A stretch of DNA of 64,000 nucleotides from G965261775 sp965261775 (lineage in GTDB: Bacteria; Pseudomonadota; Gammaproteobacteria; Eutrophobiales; Eutrophobiaceae): NCBI GenBank assembly GCA_965261775.1, contig OZ253477.1, positions 496,001-560,000 on the forward strand, read 5' to 3'. Positions 34,772 through 45,203 of this stretch are shown piece after piece (within the stretch, counting starts at the first letter, position 1; the number at the start of each line of letters is the position of its first letter). A model generated the notes under the pieces. The model was given only the letters and a program-made list of their open reading frames with translations. It did no database searches and was not told the DNA's origin. The translations under genes and the position numbers were made by a program.

Positions 34772-35664
34772 GCTTGTATATAACCGAGCTGCCGTAAGGC
34801 CTGTTCGGAATCCGCCCAGTTTGCCTTAACCCTGACCCAGGTTTTCAAATTGACTTTTTTTTCCAGCAGTTTCTCCATATCTTTTCGGGCTGCTATGCCA
34901 ACGGCCTTAAGCAAAGTACCTCCTTTGCCAATGACGATGTTCTTCTGCCCTTTTTTTTCAACCCATATCACGGCATGGATATGAATGACATTTTTATTTT
35001 CCCTGAAAAGCTCAATGGTGGTAGACAAACGGTAAGGCAATTCATCACCGAGGCGAAAGAACAGTTTTTCCCGTATGAATTCTGCGACCAGAAAACGGGG
35101 GTCCTTATTGGTAATCCGATCAGCAGGATACAACGGTGGTGCTATGGGCAATCTATTGATTAGCATTGGTCTCAGCTTGTCCAGCCCATCTCCTCTACTT
35201 GCGGAAACAGGCAAAATTTCCGTTAAACCCGTTTCTTTGGCAATGCTACCAATGAACGATAGCAATTTGTTTTTTTCTTTCAATTTATCCAGCTTATTCA
35301 GCAAGATGATGATGTTATCACGCGGAACATGTTTAAGCGCCGTCAGAACATTTTGGTCAAGCAGGTTCCATTTCATACACTCAACCATAAAGAGAACAAC
35401 GTCAATATGATGCAGGGCATTCATCACTTCCCGGTTCATGTATCGATTCAACGCCACTCCGGGACGTTGTTGCAGGCCGGGAGTATCAATAAAAATGATC
35501 TGCGCCCGGTCGATCGTCTCTATTCCTTGAATATTCCAGCGAGTCGTCTGGGGTTTTCTGGAAACGATACTGAGTTTTGTCTCAAACAGGCGATTTAATA
35601 ACGTCGATTTACCAACATTAGGACGGCCTACAATACTGACATAACCTGTTCGAAAGTTATCCAT
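34768..35664 (-). CDS. era: ribosome-assembly GTPase Era
   Basis: Era binds 16S rRNA and couples 30S assembly to growth. The 298-residue protein has G1 GRPNVGKSTLLNRL, G2 with PQTTRWNIQG, G3 DTPGLQ, G4 NKLDKL and G5 SASRGDGLD. The C-terminal KH domain has NIVIGKGGTLLKAVGIAARKDME. It follows rnc after 10 bases and overlaps recO, the conserved lepB-rnc-era-recO operon. Confidence 0.96.
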   Translation of the reverse strand: MDNFRTGYVSIVGRPNVGKSTLLNRLFETKLSIVSRKPQTTRWNIQGIETIDRAQIIFIDTPGLQQRPGVALNRYMNREVMNALHHIDVVLFMVECMKWNLLDQNVLTALKHVPRDNIIILLNKLDKLKEKNKLLSFIGSIAKETGLTEILPVSASRGDGLDKLRPMLINRLPIAPPLYPADRITNKDPRFLVAEFIREKLFFRLGDELPYRLSTTIELFRENKNVIHIHAVIWVEKKGQKNIVIGKGGTLLKAVGIAARKDMEKLLEKKVNLKTWVRVKANWADSEQALRQLGYIQA

Positions 35665-35674
35665 CGTGCGTTGG

Positions 35675-36328
35675 TTATTGTCGCGATTCTAAAAGCGCCA
35701 GCACCTTTTCAGCGGCGGATTGTTCGGCCTTGCGTTTGCTGCTTCCGCTGGCGGATACGGCGTTATCTAATATATTGACTTTGCAAGACACCGTGAACTC
35801 GGGTTGATGGGAAAAACCCGTTTCTTCAATAACAGTGTAGACCGGAACCGCTTCTTTCCTGGACTGAAGGTATTCCTGTAGACGTGATTTCGGGTCTTTT
35901 TCCGTGTCGGACGCGTCAATCTTTTCAAGATGAGACTGATATAATTGCACGATGACATTGCGACAGGTCTCCAGATTGGAATCCAGATAGACAGAAGCAA
36001 TGAATGCTTCCAGAGTGCCTGCCAGAATAGAATGCCGCCGCCAGCCGCCGCTTTTTCTTTCACCCGGACCGAGTTTCAACTTGTCGGACAGATCTATTTC
36101 CTTCGCGATTTCGGCCAGCTTTTCTTTTCTTACCAGAGCGGCCCTGAGTCTTGTCAATTCGCCCTCGGACGCTTGCGGAAATTTTTTATACAGGATATCC
36201 GAAATAATAAAACCCAGTATCGCGTCCCCCAGATATTCAAGCCTTTCGTTATTATGACTGCCGATACTGCGGTGGCTCAAGGCCCGCACCAGCAGATCAG
36301 CATTATTGAATTTGTAATTGATCAGCAC
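35675..36328 (-). CDS. rnc: ribonuclease III
   Basis: RNase III cuts double-stranded RNA, including rRNA precursors. The protein (217 residues from GTG 36328) has the catalytic signature HNNERLEYLGDAILGF and a second acidic site in LAGTLEAFIASVYLD. A C-terminal dsRNA-binding domain runs from about 145 to 215 (PKSRLQEYLQS, SGSSKRKAEQSAAEKVL). The start is uncertain. The frame is open a few codons further up into the DUF4845 stop, and the N-terminus is a little shorter than in E. coli. Confidence 0.94.
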   Translation of the reverse strand: MLINYKFNNADLLVRALSHRSIGSHNNERLEYLGDAILGFIISDILYKKFPQASEGELTRLRAALVRKEKLAEIAKEIDLSDKLKLGPGERKSGGWRRHSILAGTLEAFIASVYLDSNLETCRNVIVQLYQSHLEKIDASDTEKDPKSRLQEYLQSRKEAVPVYTVIEETGFSHQPEFTVSCKVNILDNAVSASGSSKRKAEQSAAEKVLALLESRQ

Positions 36329-36333
36329 ATTAT

Positions 36334-36735
36334 CTATTGTGATGTAACCCCCAATTCAACCGTTTCATCAACATCCATCATCAGAAAAACGTCTTTAAAG
36401 AGCCTGTTTTCAGCTCTGTATTTTACATTAAGAAATCGCCTGTTCCCGTCTTTCGATTTGGTTACGGTGACCAATTCCTTTACTTTATTCTCGCTAAACC
36501 TTTCCAGGTTGTTAATCCCGGCTTTTGTCACAAACCGTTTGCGAATATCTCTAGTCGTTTTATTTTTCATGCTGTGTTCACTGGCCATTGATTCCATGAC
36601 GCCTGTTACAGCAAAGTATTCACTATAGAGCGGAAAGAGCCTGAGCGCAAAGATAACAAAACACCCTACTACTACCAGGATTAAAAAAATACCGGTAAAA
36701 GTTATTCCTCGCTGATACTGCGCCACCTGCTTCAT
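36334..36735 (-). CDS. DUF4845 membrane-anchored protein
   Basis: The ATG at 36735, behind AGGAGG, gives 133 residues. It has one N-terminal transmembrane helix (GITFTGIFLILVVVGCFVIFAL) and a small extracytoplasmic domain ending VELGVTSQ. DUF4845 proteins are found between lepB and rnc in many proteobacteria, and no function is established. It may relate to signal peptidase or envelope quality control by position only. The gap to rnc is about 5 bases. Confidence 0.85.
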   Translation of the reverse strand: MKQVAQYQRGITFTGIFLILVVVGCFVIFALRLFPLYSEYFAVTGVMESMASEHSMKNKTTRDIRKRFVTKAGINNLERFSENKVKELVTVTKSKDGNRRFLNVKYRAENRLFKDVFLMMDVDETVELGVTSQ

Positions 36736-36784
36736 CTTCTGATTACCTCCTAACAATTAAATCTTTAATTTTTATTCTATTCTT

Positions 36785-37591
36785 TCACAAATGCATGAAT
36801 TTACCAAACCGGCTGAAATCCGCGCTCTCATCATTTTCAATGTTCCAGTTCATCCATACTATAATAGCCCGACCGACGAGATTTTCATCAGGGACAAACC
36901 CCCACACACGACTGTCCCTGCTGTTATCACGATTATCACCCAATACAAAATAATGCCCTTCCGGAACGATTTTTTCCAGTTTTGCCGATGCCCGATCAGG
37001 ACGAAGCAATGTTTCATAACGAATGCCATTATGCAACGTTTCAACTCGTGTTGATACGAAACGCTTTTCCCCATTATAGTCCTTTTTCAAGGATTGTGTT
37101 ACAGGCATACCATTGACATATAGAGTTTTATTGCGATAGGCAATTTTGTCCCCAGGTAATCCGACAACACGTTTTATAAACAGGATATCCGGGTTTTGTG
37201 GAAAACGAAACACAATGACATCACCTCTTTCTGGCATGCCGCCCCCAAAAATCTCCCAGTGTGAAACCGGAAAACGCAGGCCATAGGCATATTTATTCAC
37301 CAGAATAAAGTCGCCGATCAACAGTGTCGGCATCATTGAAGCCGAAGGAATCCTGAACGGTTCAAACAAAAATGAACGCAATACAAAAACTGCCAGGAAA
37401 ACAGGGAAAAATGATCTCGAAAATTCAGTGATCCACGGCCGTTTCAAAGTTTTTGTCTTTTCTGCTTTATCTTTGAATCCGTCAGGCGCGAGCGCTTCCT
37501 TTCGAGCGCGGGCAAAAAAAAGGTCAATCAGGCAGATTAAACCGGTGACAGACGTCAGCAGGAGCAATATTGCGGAAAAATCAAATTTCAT
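36785..37591 (-). CDS. lepB: signal peptidase I
   Basis: LepB removes signal peptides at the outer face of the inner membrane. The 268-residue protein has an N-terminal helix, a second helix before [29 protein letters not shown] (catalytic Ser), [10 protein letters not shown], and [13 protein letters not shown] with the general-base lysine. [17 protein letters not shown] follows. Its start overlaps the lepA stop by 4 bases. This is the normal lepA-lepB pair. Confidence 0.96.
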   Translation of the reverse strand: MKFDFSAILLLLTSVTGLICLIDLFFARARKEALAPDGFKDKAEKTKTLKRPWITEFSRSFFPVFLAVFVLRSFLFEPFRIPSASMMPTLLIGDFILVNKYAYGLRFPVSHWEIFGGGMPERGDVIVFRFPQNPDILFIKRVVGLPGDKIAYRNKTLYVNGMPVTQSLKKDYNGEKRFVSTRVETLHNGIRYETLLRPDRASAKLEKIVPEGHYFVLGDNRDNSRDSRVWGFVPDENLVGRAIIVWMNWNIENDESADFSRFGKFMHL

Positions 37592-39384
37592 TTGTTTTTG
37601 CCGATATGCAGGATCGCCATAAAGGCCGCTTGTGGTATTTCAACCGAACCAAATTGTTTCATACGTTTTTTACCTGCCTTCTGTTTTTCCAGTAATTTGC
37701 GTTTACGCGTGATATCCCCACCGTAGCACTTGGCGGTCACATTTTTTCGCATCGCCCGGACAGTCTGTCTCGCCAGAATTTTGGAGCCAATAGCTGCCTG
37801 AATGGCTACTTCATACATCTGACGAGGAATGAGTTCCTTTATCTTTTCTGTGAGCTCCCGACCGTGGCGCCGGGATAAATCCCGATGTACGATGCAGGAC
37901 AACGCGTCAACGCGCTCACTATTTATCAAAATATCCAGTTTCACCAAATTCGCTGCCTCAAAACGATTGAAATGATAATCAAACGAGGCGAAACCCCTGC
38001 TCATTGATTTAAGACGGCTGAAAAAATCCAGCACGACTTCACTCAAGGGCATTTCAAATGAGAGCGATACCTGCTTACCAAGATAGCGCAGGTTTTTTTG
38101 TACCCCTCTCTTCTCCATACAAAGCCCGATCACATTCCCTAGATACTCGTTCGGCGTCAGTATATCGGCGGTAATGACCGGTTCCCGGATTTCAAGCACG
38201 TTCTCTGCTGGAGGAAGTTTGACGGGATTATCAATACTGATTATACCATTATTTTTCGTCAGTACCTGATAAACCACCGTCGGGGCAGTGGTGATCAGTA
38301 CCAGGTTATATTCACGCTCCAGGCGCTCCTGGATGATCTCCATATGCAACAGGCCAAGAAAACCGCAGCGAAAACCGCAACCCAACGCATGTGAGGTTTC
38401 CGGCTCATAGTGCAAAGCGGCGTCATTCAGCTTTAATTTTGCCAACGCTTCCCTTAATGCCTCGTAATTGCCGGAATCCACCGGGAACAGCCCTGAAAAA
38501 ACCCGAGGGTTAACTGTCTGGAATCCAGCCAGTGCTTCCGTCGCCGGTTGATTGGCAAACGTGAGCGTATCGCCGACTGGCGCACCGTCAATATCCTTTA
38601 TCCCGGCAACGACATAACCGACCTGACCCGCGCCTAAACAATCTTTGGGGCATTGTTTTGGCGTAAAAATACCTATCTGGTCCACCGGAAAATCGCGTCC
38701 AGTGGACATAACCCGGATTTTATCTCCCCGTCGTAACTGACCTTCGTTTATTCTTACCAGCGAAACCACACCCAGATAATTATCAAACCAGGAATCAATG
38801 ATCAATGCCCTCAACGTGGCATTCGGTGTGCCGTGCGGGGGCGGAATCTTGCGGATCAACTGTTCAAGCAGTGCTTCTACACCGGTACCGAATTTGGCGC
38901 TGATACGCAGGGACTGCTGCGCATCAATTCCGATGATTTCCTCAATCTCGTGAATGATTTTGTCCGGTTCCGCTGACGGCAGATCAACCTTGTTTATCAC
39001 CGGCAGCACTTCAAGGTTATTGTCAACAGCCATCAGACAAGTAGCGACGCTTTGTGCTTCCACTCCCTGAGCCGCATCCACCACTAGTAAGGCGCCCTCG
39101 CACGCCGCTAGTGAACGCGACACCTCATAACTGAAGTCAACATGACCCGGTGTATCAATGATGTTTAACTGATAGGTCTTGCCGTCTCCAGCCTTGTATT
39201 CAAGCGTGACACTTTGCGCCTTGATAGTAATACCGCGTTCCCGCTCGATATCCATAGAGTCCAGTATCTGGTCTGCCATTTCACGCTGGCTCAATCCGCC
39301 GCAAATCTGGATAAATCGATCCGCTAGCGTCGATTTACCATGGTCAATATGCGCGATGATGGAAAAGTTACGGATATTCTGCAT
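37588..39384 (-). CDS. lepA: elongation factor 4 (LepA)
   Basis: LepA is a ribosome-bound GTPase related to EF-G that acts in initiation and elongation under stress. The 598-residue protein has [32 protein letters not shown] and [10 protein letters not shown]. The specific C-terminal domain has [27 protein letters not shown]. The length is exactly as expected. It follows degP after a 147-base gap containing a short palindrome and a dispersed repeat. Confidence 0.97.
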   Translation of the reverse strand: MQNIRNFSIIAHIDHGKSTLADRFIQICGGLSQREMADQILDSMDIERERGITIKAQSVTLEYKAGDGKTYQLNIIDTPGHVDFSYEVSRSLAACEGALLVVDAAQGVEAQSVATCLMAVDNNLEVLPVINKVDLPSAEPDKIIHEIEEIIGIDAQQSLRISAKFGTGVEALLEQLIRKIPPPHGTPNATLRALIIDSWFDNYLGVVSLVRINEGQLRRGDKIRVMSTGRDFPVDQIGIFTPKQCPKDCLGAGQVGYVVAGIKDIDGAPVGDTLTFANQPATEALAGFQTVNPRVFSGLFPVDSGNYEALREALAKLKLNDAALHYEPETSHALGCGFRCGFLGLLHMEIIQERLEREYNLVLITTAPTVVYQVLTKNNGIISIDNPVKLPPAENVLEIREPVITADILTPNEYLGNVIGLCMEKRGVQKNLRYLGKQVSLSFEMPLSEVVLDFFSRLKSMSRGFASFDYHFNRFEAANLVKLDILINSERVDALSCIVHRDLSRRHGRELTEKIKELIPRQMYEVAIQAAIGSKILARQTVRAMRKNVTAKCYGGDITRKRKLLEKQKAGKKRMKQFGSVEIPQAAFMAILHIGKNK

Positions 39385-39441
39385 ATCTCATTATCCGCAT
39401 GCACAGACGATGGCCGAGTACAAAACGCTCAGTCGCCGTCT

Positions 39442-39473
39442 GCGTAATCTACGGATAAAAAATTAAAGACACC
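39442..39473 (+). repeat. short dispersed intergenic repeat, copy 3
   Basis: GCGTAATCTACGGAT followed by an A-rich stretch and AAAGACACC resembles the copy at 5614-5638. It lies in the lepA-degP gap. Confidence 0.35.
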
Positions 39474-39497
39474 GTCGCAACCTTGCGCTGGCGTACC

Positions 39498-39512
39498 TGC
39501 CTGCCGCAGGCA
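39498..39512. repeat. REP-like palindrome
   Basis: TGCCTG-CCG-CAGGCA is a perfect 6-bp palindrome with a 3-base centre in the lepA-degP gap. It is of the type found in dispersed REP-like elements. Only one copy was seen in this window. Confidence 0.4.
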
Positions 39513-39531
39513 CGGAAACGGAGGAGGAAAA

Positions 39532-40956
39532 CTATTCATCCTCTATCATGAGCGCAAGGAATATTGGTCCGCCGCGACGCTGTATCAATACTGGTACGGA
39601 ACGATTTCTAGACAATCCATCAAGCAGTTGATTGAAATGCTCAATATCCCTTATCTTTACATTATTCATAAGCAGTATTATATCTCCATCGCGTATGCCC
39701 GCTTTCTGCGCCGGGCCCTCATCAACCCGTTCCACTAGAATACCATGCTCACTTTGCAGTTCTTTTTTCTGTTTCTCAGACAGATCCTTGACGACGATGT
39801 TTAACAGGTTGTAGCGTGACTTTTTGCCCGAACCGTTATTGCCTGCGATGATGTCATCTCCTGGCAGCTCAGACACTGTAAGCCACAGTGTCTTATGCCT
39901 TGAACGACGAAGGATTTCAATGGAAACGGTGTCGCCGACAGGGGTATTCCCGACCAGAGGAGGCAACTCAGAGGAAAAATCAATTTTCTCGCCGTTGAAT
40001 TTAACGATAACATCACCGACTTCAATACCGGCTTTTTCAGCCGGACTGCCTTTAATCACTTTGCTGATCAGAGCACCATGCGGATATTCCATGTCAAAGG
40101 ATTCCGCCAGGTTTCTCGTGATATCCTGTATCAGTACTCCTAGCCAGCCCCTTGATACTCGCCCCTTGTCACGTAGCTGTTTATAGACATTTTCTACAAC
40201 ATCGGCTGGCACGGAAAACGACAGCCCCATAAAGACACCGGTCGGACTGTAAATCTGTGAGTTGACGCCGATTACCTCACCAGCAAGATTAAACAACGGT
40301 CCACCGGAATTGCCCGGGTTGATCACCACGTCGGTCTGAATGAAGGGGACATAATTTTCTCTGGGCAGACTCCGTCCGATAGCGCTGATGATCCCGGCGG
40401 TGGCCGAGTAGTCAAAACCAAACGGCGACCCGATGGCCAGTACCCATTGCCCCACTTTCAGTTTCGATGTGTCACCAAAGCGCAAGATGGGCAAATTTTC
40501 CTTGGCGTTCACCTTCAGCAAGGCGATATCGCTACGTGCATCAGAGCCGACAAGCTCAGCCGTGTATTCACGCTGATTATTCAAGCTGACAATAATTTCA
40601 GTCGCGCCTTTAACAACATGATGATTGGTAATGACATAGCCGTCTTTCGAAATGATAAATCCTGACCCCAGCGAGGAACGTTCCCCGAACGGAGATGATT
40701 GCTCCGGCATTTCCCCGAAATACTTTTTAAAAAATTCATAAAAAGGGCTTTTTTCAGGCATATCGGGAAAACCGGGCATCTGATAAGGGAGCACGCCAGA
40801 TAAATTGGAACTAGTGCTGATATTAACCACTGCCGCCGACTTGTCATCAATCAACCCGGTAAAATCTGGTAATGCCTGTGCATTGGCCAGGCTGGCGGTG
40901 AATATCAAAAAACCCGCCAGACTGGCAGTAATGAGATAATTTTTCACGGATTGCAT
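39532..40956 (-). CDS. degP: periplasmic serine protease DegP/MucD
   Basis: This is a trypsin-like protease and chaperone of the envelope stress response. From the ATG at 40956 the protein is 474 residues with a signal peptide (YLITASLAGFLIFTASLANA). The catalytic triad is His in VITNHHVVKGA, Asp in ARSDIALLKV and Ser in NPGNSGGPLFN. Two PDZ domains follow (GWLGVLIQDI... and the domain near 395-470). A TTG at 40974 would add six residues and is rejected. It is part of the rpoE-rseA-rseB-degP operon. Confidence 0.95.
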   Translation of the reverse strand: MQSVKNYLITASLAGFLIFTASLANAQALPDFTGLIDDKSAAVVNISTSSNLSGVLPYQMPGFPDMPEKSPFYEFFKKYFGEMPEQSSPFGERSSLGSGFIISKDGYVITNHHVVKGATEIIVSLNNQREYTAELVGSDARSDIALLKVNAKENLPILRFGDTSKLKVGQWVLAIGSPFGFDYSATAGIISAIGRSLPRENYVPFIQTDVVINPGNSGGPLFNLAGEVIGVNSQIYSPTGVFMGLSFSVPADVVENVYKQLRDKGRVSRGWLGVLIQDITRNLAESFDMEYPHGALISKVIKGSPAEKAGIEVGDVIVKFNGEKIDFSSELPPLVGNTPVGDTVSIEILRRSRHKTLWLTVSELPGDDIIAGNNGSGKKSRYNLLNIVVKDLSEKQKKELQSEHGILVERVDEGPAQKAGIRDGDIILLMNNVKIRDIEHFNQLLDGLSRNRSVPVLIQRRGGPIFLALMIEDE

Positions 40957-40997
40957 GATTATTGATGTTGTCAACGCTTATCGCTGTCTAGAAAGAT

Positions 40998-41984
40998 TCA
41001 TTGGTGAATAAATTCTACATGATCCGCCATTTTTCTGACAGTCTCTCCCGGAACTTCGCCGATAACAGTCACCCGATGATCATCTATATAGAACGCATAG
41101 GCGTTGACGCTCCCAACCCTGGAAATATTCGTATCTGGTTCTTCCAGGTGTCGCCCTTGTACTTTCTCAACAAAAATGGAAACCACCGCCAAGCCGTCCG
41201 TATAGACAAGCTGTTCTACCAGCGACGCACCAGCGCCCATGGCCTGTCTGCCATACTTGCTCATCATGAATCCAGCCGGTTTCCAAGTTGTCCGCCAGCG
41301 TTTCATACCGGACTTTGATGAGATCGGCACCGGTTTCAAATTATCGTGAAGGGTATAGCCCTCGGTCGCAAATGACGATTTCAACAATGAACCGTCAATA
41401 TCATCAAGCACATCAAGACGGGTAAATATAATCTGCTCAAGTATCACGCCCGGCTGATTCTTCAATTCTGACTTGAGCAATAATTTTGATTGTTTATCAA
41501 CCCAGACTTGATAACCATAACGATATTTATCCTTCGGACTTATATTGACAATCCACGCATCCCGTCCAGCAATCCGGTCCTGTCCAACGATTTCAAAATT
41601 ATAGAAGTCGGATATCGGCTGCGTCGGTCTCGGCAAATAAGTCGATATCAGTTCCTCCACCCTGCTTTTTTCAACCAGCACAGACTTTTTTTCGGGGAAA
41701 TAGTATTTTACCTTTCCACGGCTGCGTATCACTTCCCGCGCCTCACCGGTCAGTGAAACGAGACGTTCATAAACGGCATTCTTGTCGGCCTTATGAATGA
41801 TACGCATGGTATCAATACGCTCGTCATGACAGTGGATGAACACGCCATCATAATTGAGGGAACGGCCTGCCTCCGACATTTCATTCAGCAGTATCTTCGG
41901 CTCGGGCGTTTTCGGTTCGGAGTAAACCGACAACATCGCCACGGAGAGTAAAACAAAAACCAGGACTGCTATTGGGTTTTTCAA
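40998..41984 (-). CDS. rseB: sigma-E regulatory periplasmic protein RseB/MucB
   Basis: RseB binds RseA in the periplasm and shields it from DegS. The protein has a signal-like N-terminus (LKNPIAVLVFVLLSVAMLSVYS), then LNYDGVFIHCHDERIDTMRIIHK, the lipoprotein-LolA-like fold and a C-terminal domain with FMMSKYG and VTVIGEVPGETV. No ATG fits. I take the TTG at 41984 as start because the frame above it belongs to rseA. The family length is about 320, in agreement with 328 here. Confidence 0.88.
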   Translation of the reverse strand: MKNPIAVLVFVLLSVAMLSVYSEPKTPEPKILLNEMSEAGRSLNYDGVFIHCHDERIDTMRIIHKADKNAVYERLVSLTGEAREVIRSRGKVKYYFPEKKSVLVEKSRVEELISTYLPRPTQPISDFYNFEIVGQDRIAGRDAWIVNISPKDKYRYGYQVWVDKQSKLLLKSELKNQPGVILEQIIFTRLDVLDDIDGSLLKSSFATEGYTLHDNLKPVPISSKSGMKRWRTTWKPAGFMMSKYGRQAMGAGASLVEQLVYTDGLAVVSIFVEKVQGRHLEEPDTNISRVGSVNAYAFYIDDHRVTVIGEVPGETVRKMADHVEFIHQ

Positions 41985-41994
41985 CGACAGGCTA

Positions 41995-42591
41995 CTATTC
42001 TGTTTCAATGGAGACTGTTCTGACGTAAGATGAAATACCGTGAATACCACCATTACTCCGGTGTTCATTGTAATTCACCAAATAATGGTTAGGCGGCTGT
42101 TTCAATATTGAAGGCGGTGCGTTCAACCGTACGGGCGTAGAGACTAGCAAGGTATCGGACGAACTGGAAACTGTCGGAAAATCGGCAACCTCAGATTGGA
42201 CAGGTTCAAACACCTTCTCAACATCACCTGTGGCAACAACAGGATCAGGAGTGGTGTTTACGGGGATGTTTTCTTTTTGTATGCCAAGTACGGCGAACAT
42301 CACCACGGAAGCAGCGATAGCAAAACCCGCGAGCGGTTTCAGCCAGACAGCTTTTTGCTTTCGAGGCATAAACGGGACAGGTTCATTTTGCAACCTGTCA
42401 CGTACCGCCACGGAGATATCGCCCACCCTGCTGTCGGGCGTATACCCCCGCAAACAGTCTCCGATAAGATGATAACGCGACCAAATATTACGCAGGGACG
42501 CATCTTCCAGGAGTTCATCAATAATAATCTCATTAGCAACGACTTCCTCGCCGTCCATTAACATGGAAATTTTTTCACGTCTATTATTCAT
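41995..42591 (-). CDS. rseA: anti-sigma-E factor RseA
   Basis: RseA holds sigma-E at the membrane until proteolysis. The 198-residue protein has the N-terminal sigma-binding domain (EKISMLMDGEEV, IWSRYHLIGDCLRG), a single transmembrane helix (LAGFAIAASVVMFAVLGI, about 88-105) and a periplasmic tail. The gene follows rpoE after 14 bases. It is well conserved in layout but not in sequence, as usual for the family. Confidence 0.92.
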   Translation of the reverse strand: MNNRREKISMLMDGEEVVANEIIIDELLEDASLRNIWSRYHLIGDCLRGYTPDSRVGDISVAVRDRLQNEPVPFMPRKQKAVWLKPLAGFAIAASVVMFAVLGIQKENIPVNTTPDPVVATGDVEKVFEPVQSEVADFPTVSSSSDTLLVSTPVRLNAPPSILKQPPNHYLVNYNEHRSNGGIHGISSYVRTVSIETE

Positions 42592-42605
42592 AGTGTTTTA
42601 TTGTT

Positions 42606-43184
42606 TCATTTCTCCAATAAAAATTTTATTTCAACATCAATTGCTTCACGGGCACGAAAAATCCTTGATCTCACAGTGCCAATAGGACATTCCATTACTG
42701 TTGCAATCTCTTCATAACTCAAACCTTCCACTTCCCGTAACATGATTGCCGAATACAGTTCATCAGGCAGATTTTTAATTGTCTTTAATATGATATCCTG
42801 CAACTCGTCTTTCATTAACAGGTTTTCGGGGGTGGCCTGCTCCCTTAGAGCACTACTTCTGTTGATTTGTTCAACTTCAGACACATCAAGTTCACTTCCC
42901 GCCGACCGTCTTGCCTGGGACACCAGATAATTTTTCGCCGTGTTCACCGCGATCCGGTACAGCCAGGTATAGAACGCGCTCTCACCTCGAAAATTGGGCA
43001 GGGCACGATACGCCTTGATAAAGGTGTCCTGCGCGACATCCTGTGCATCGCTGTGATTCTTAACAAAACGAAATACCAGATTAATAATACGCTGCTGGTA
43101 TTTCAGAACAAGCAAATCATAAGCCATTTTGTTTCCGTTCTTAACCTGTTCAATCAACACCTTGTCCGTAATATTATCGGCCAT
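42606..43184 (-). CDS. rpoE: RNA polymerase sigma factor RpoE (sigma-E/AlgU)
   Basis: This 192-residue ECF sigma factor controls the envelope stress regulon. Region 2 shows YDLLVLKYQQRIINLVFRFV, SDAQDVAQDTFIKAYRALPNF and FYTWLYRIAVNTAKN. Region 4 has LREVEGLSYEEIATVMECPIGTVRSRIFRAR. It heads the rpoE-rseA-rseB-degP operon. I could not find a good sigma-E promoter (GAACTT...TCTGA) upstream, so autoregulation is not visible. Confidence 0.97.
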   Translation of the reverse strand: MADNITDKVLIEQVKNGNKMAYDLLVLKYQQRIINLVFRFVKNHSDAQDVAQDTFIKAYRALPNFRGESAFYTWLYRIAVNTAKNYLVSQARRSAGSELDVSEVEQINRSSALREQATPENLLMKDELQDIILKTIKNLPDELYSAIMLREVEGLSYEEIATVMECPIGTVRSRIFRAREAIDVEIKFLLEK

Positions 43185-43527
43185 ATCGTCCGTTGTTCCT
43201 GCGCGTTATTGTTTTTTCTGCCGAAATCTGAAAATGGTCCGAATTTTCCCGCCTATTGCAGTATGTCGCTATCCTAAATCAGGATTATAAAGGCGGATTC
43301 AATTTAAATTTATTTTTAATTTTAAATATATAGTTATAGAATGGGGATTGCCGTCAAAATACGGTCTGTCCCGTTTTAGTTGCCAACCGCCCTTCTTGCA
43401 ACGCCATCCCCTGCTCACAGCACCGACATCTTTCATGGTGATCATGCACAATTGCGAATAACAAACCCAAAATCCTTCCCTTCATGAAATATTCGGGATA
43501 AGAAGTGGATATACTACTTGAAACAAG
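43185..43527. other. 343-base divergent region between rpoE and nadB
   Basis: No gene is visible. The middle (43290-43345) is AT-rich. On the plus strand TATACT at 43510-43515 is a possible -10 for nadB with no good -35. On the minus strand no sigma-E type promoter for rpoE was found by eye. Confidence 0.4.
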
Positions 43528-45162
43528 ATGTATCACCAAACAGAATATGACGTATTAATTATTGGTAGCGGTGCGGCGGGTCTCAGTCTGGCGCTTAAAC
43601 TGGCCGACCATGGCCGCGTGGCTGTTTTATCCAAAGAACGCTTGACTGAAAGTGCCACGTTTTATGCCCAGGGTGGCGTCTCGGTGGTGCTGGATGAGCG
43701 GGACTCAATTGAATCGCATGTTGAAGACACTTTGGTGGCCGGTGCCGGTCTGTGCAACCCTGCCATCGTTCAACTTGTCGTGGAACATGCCCATGAAAGC
43801 ATTGAATGGCTGGTCGCCCAGGGCGTTAATTTCACACGTTTGGACGATGACAGAAAAAACGGCTTCCATCTCCATCGGGAAGGGGGGCATAGCCATCGGC
43901 GCATTATTCACGCTGCCGACGCGACCGGCATGGTCATTGAAACCACTTTGGAGACATGCGTCCGACAACATCCGAACATTGATTTATTTGAATACCATAT
44001 CGCTATTGATTTGATCACATCACGCCACTTGTCGGAAGCGGATAATCGTTGTTACGGCGCTTACGCCCTGGATCTCAATAATAAAAAGGTCACCGTTTTC
44101 AAGGCGAGCAAAACGGTATTGGCGACAGGTGGCGCCGGCAAGGTCTATCTCTATACCAGCAACCCGGATGCCTGTACCGGCGATGGGATTGCCATGGCTT
44201 GGCGCGCGGGCTGTCGTATCGCCAATATGGAGTTTATTCAGTTTCATCCCACCTGCCTGTATCACCCCGAGGCAAAATCGTTTCTCATCTCTGAATCCCT
44301 GCGTGGAGAAGGGGCACGATTAATCCTGAACAACGGCGAGGAATTTATGCAACGCCATGATGCACGCGCCGAACTGGCGCCCAGAGACATTGTCGCAAGA
44401 GCCATTGATCAGGAAATGAAACAACACGGGCATGACTGTGTTTATTTGGATATTTCCCATAAAAAAAAGGCGTTTATCGCACACCATTTCCCTACAATAA
44501 ATCGGCGCTGTCTCGACCTCGGCATTGATATTTCCAAAGAGCCCATCCCGGTCGTGCCCGCCGCACACTATATTTGTGGCGGAGTGGTTATCAATCGGAA
44601 AGGCCGGACAGATATTGCCGGGCTGTACGCGATTGGCGAAGTGAGCTGTTCCGGTCTGCATGGCGCCAATCGAATGGCCAGCAATTCCCTGCTGGAATGT
44701 ATCGTTTTCGCCCACGCCGCCTATCAAGATATACGACAAACCCTGACTGCCGATGAAAAACCTAAAACCCTGCCCGACTGGGATGAGAGTCGCGTGACGG
44801 ATTCCGATGAAGAAGTCATGGTAAGCCATAACTGGGACGAAATCCGCCGCTTCATGTGGAATTATGTCGGGATTGTACGCACGGACAAAAGATTGCAACG
44901 CGCCCAAAACCGCGTTGAATTATTACAATCGGAAATTACCGACTACTACAGAAACTTCAGAGTCAGCAAGGATCTGATAGAGCTTCGTAATCTGGCTATC
45001 GTGGCAGAACTGATTGTCACATCGGCGTTGCGTCGCAAGGAAAGTCGCGGTCTGCATTACACGACCGACTATCCCGCGCAGGATAAAAGTGGGCATATAC
45101 GTAATACTGTTTTAAAACCTGAATTATCCAGCGGCAATCATATCAAGGAGCGTAAACCATAA
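43528..45162 (+). CDS. nadB: L-aspartate oxidase
   Basis: NadB oxidises aspartate to iminoaspartate, the first step of NAD synthesis. The 544-residue flavoprotein has the FAD motif [76 protein letters not shown], and [13 protein letters not shown] followed by [26 protein letters not shown]. It is divergent from rpoE, the standard gammaproteobacterial neighbourhood. The start follows only a weak ribosome binding site. Confidence 0.96.
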   Translation: MYHQTEYDVLIIGSGAAGLSLALKLADHGRVAVLSKERLTESATFYAQGGVSVVLDERDSIESHVEDTLVAGAGLCNPAIVQLVVEHAHESIEWLVAQGVNFTRLDDDRKNGFHLHREGGHSHRRIIHAADATGMVIETTLETCVRQHPNIDLFEYHIAIDLITSRHLSEADNRCYGAYALDLNNKKVTVFKASKTVLATGGAGKVYLYTSNPDACTGDGIAMAWRAGCRIANMEFIQFHPTCLYHPEAKSFLISESLRGEGARLILNNGEEFMQRHDARAELAPRDIVARAIDQEMKQHGHDCVYLDISHKKKAFIAHHFPTINRRCLDLGIDISKEPIPVVPAAHYICGGVVINRKGRTDIAGLYAIGEVSCSGLHGANRMASNSLLECIVFAHAAYQDIRQTLTADEKPKTLPDWDESRVTDSDEEVMVSHNWDEIRRFMWNYVGIVRTDKRLQRAQNRVELLQSEITDYYRNFRVSKDLIELRNLAIVAELIVTSALRRKESRGLHYTTDYPAQDKSGHIRNTVLKPELSSGNHIKERKP

Positions 45163-45203
45163 TAATATATCTGCATATGGCGAAAATTCAGGGAATTATA
45201 TAC

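Noticed and set aside
43185..43360. Sigma-E autoregulatory promoter of rpoE
   Set aside because: No GAACTT with a spaced TCTGA-like element was found on the minus strand.
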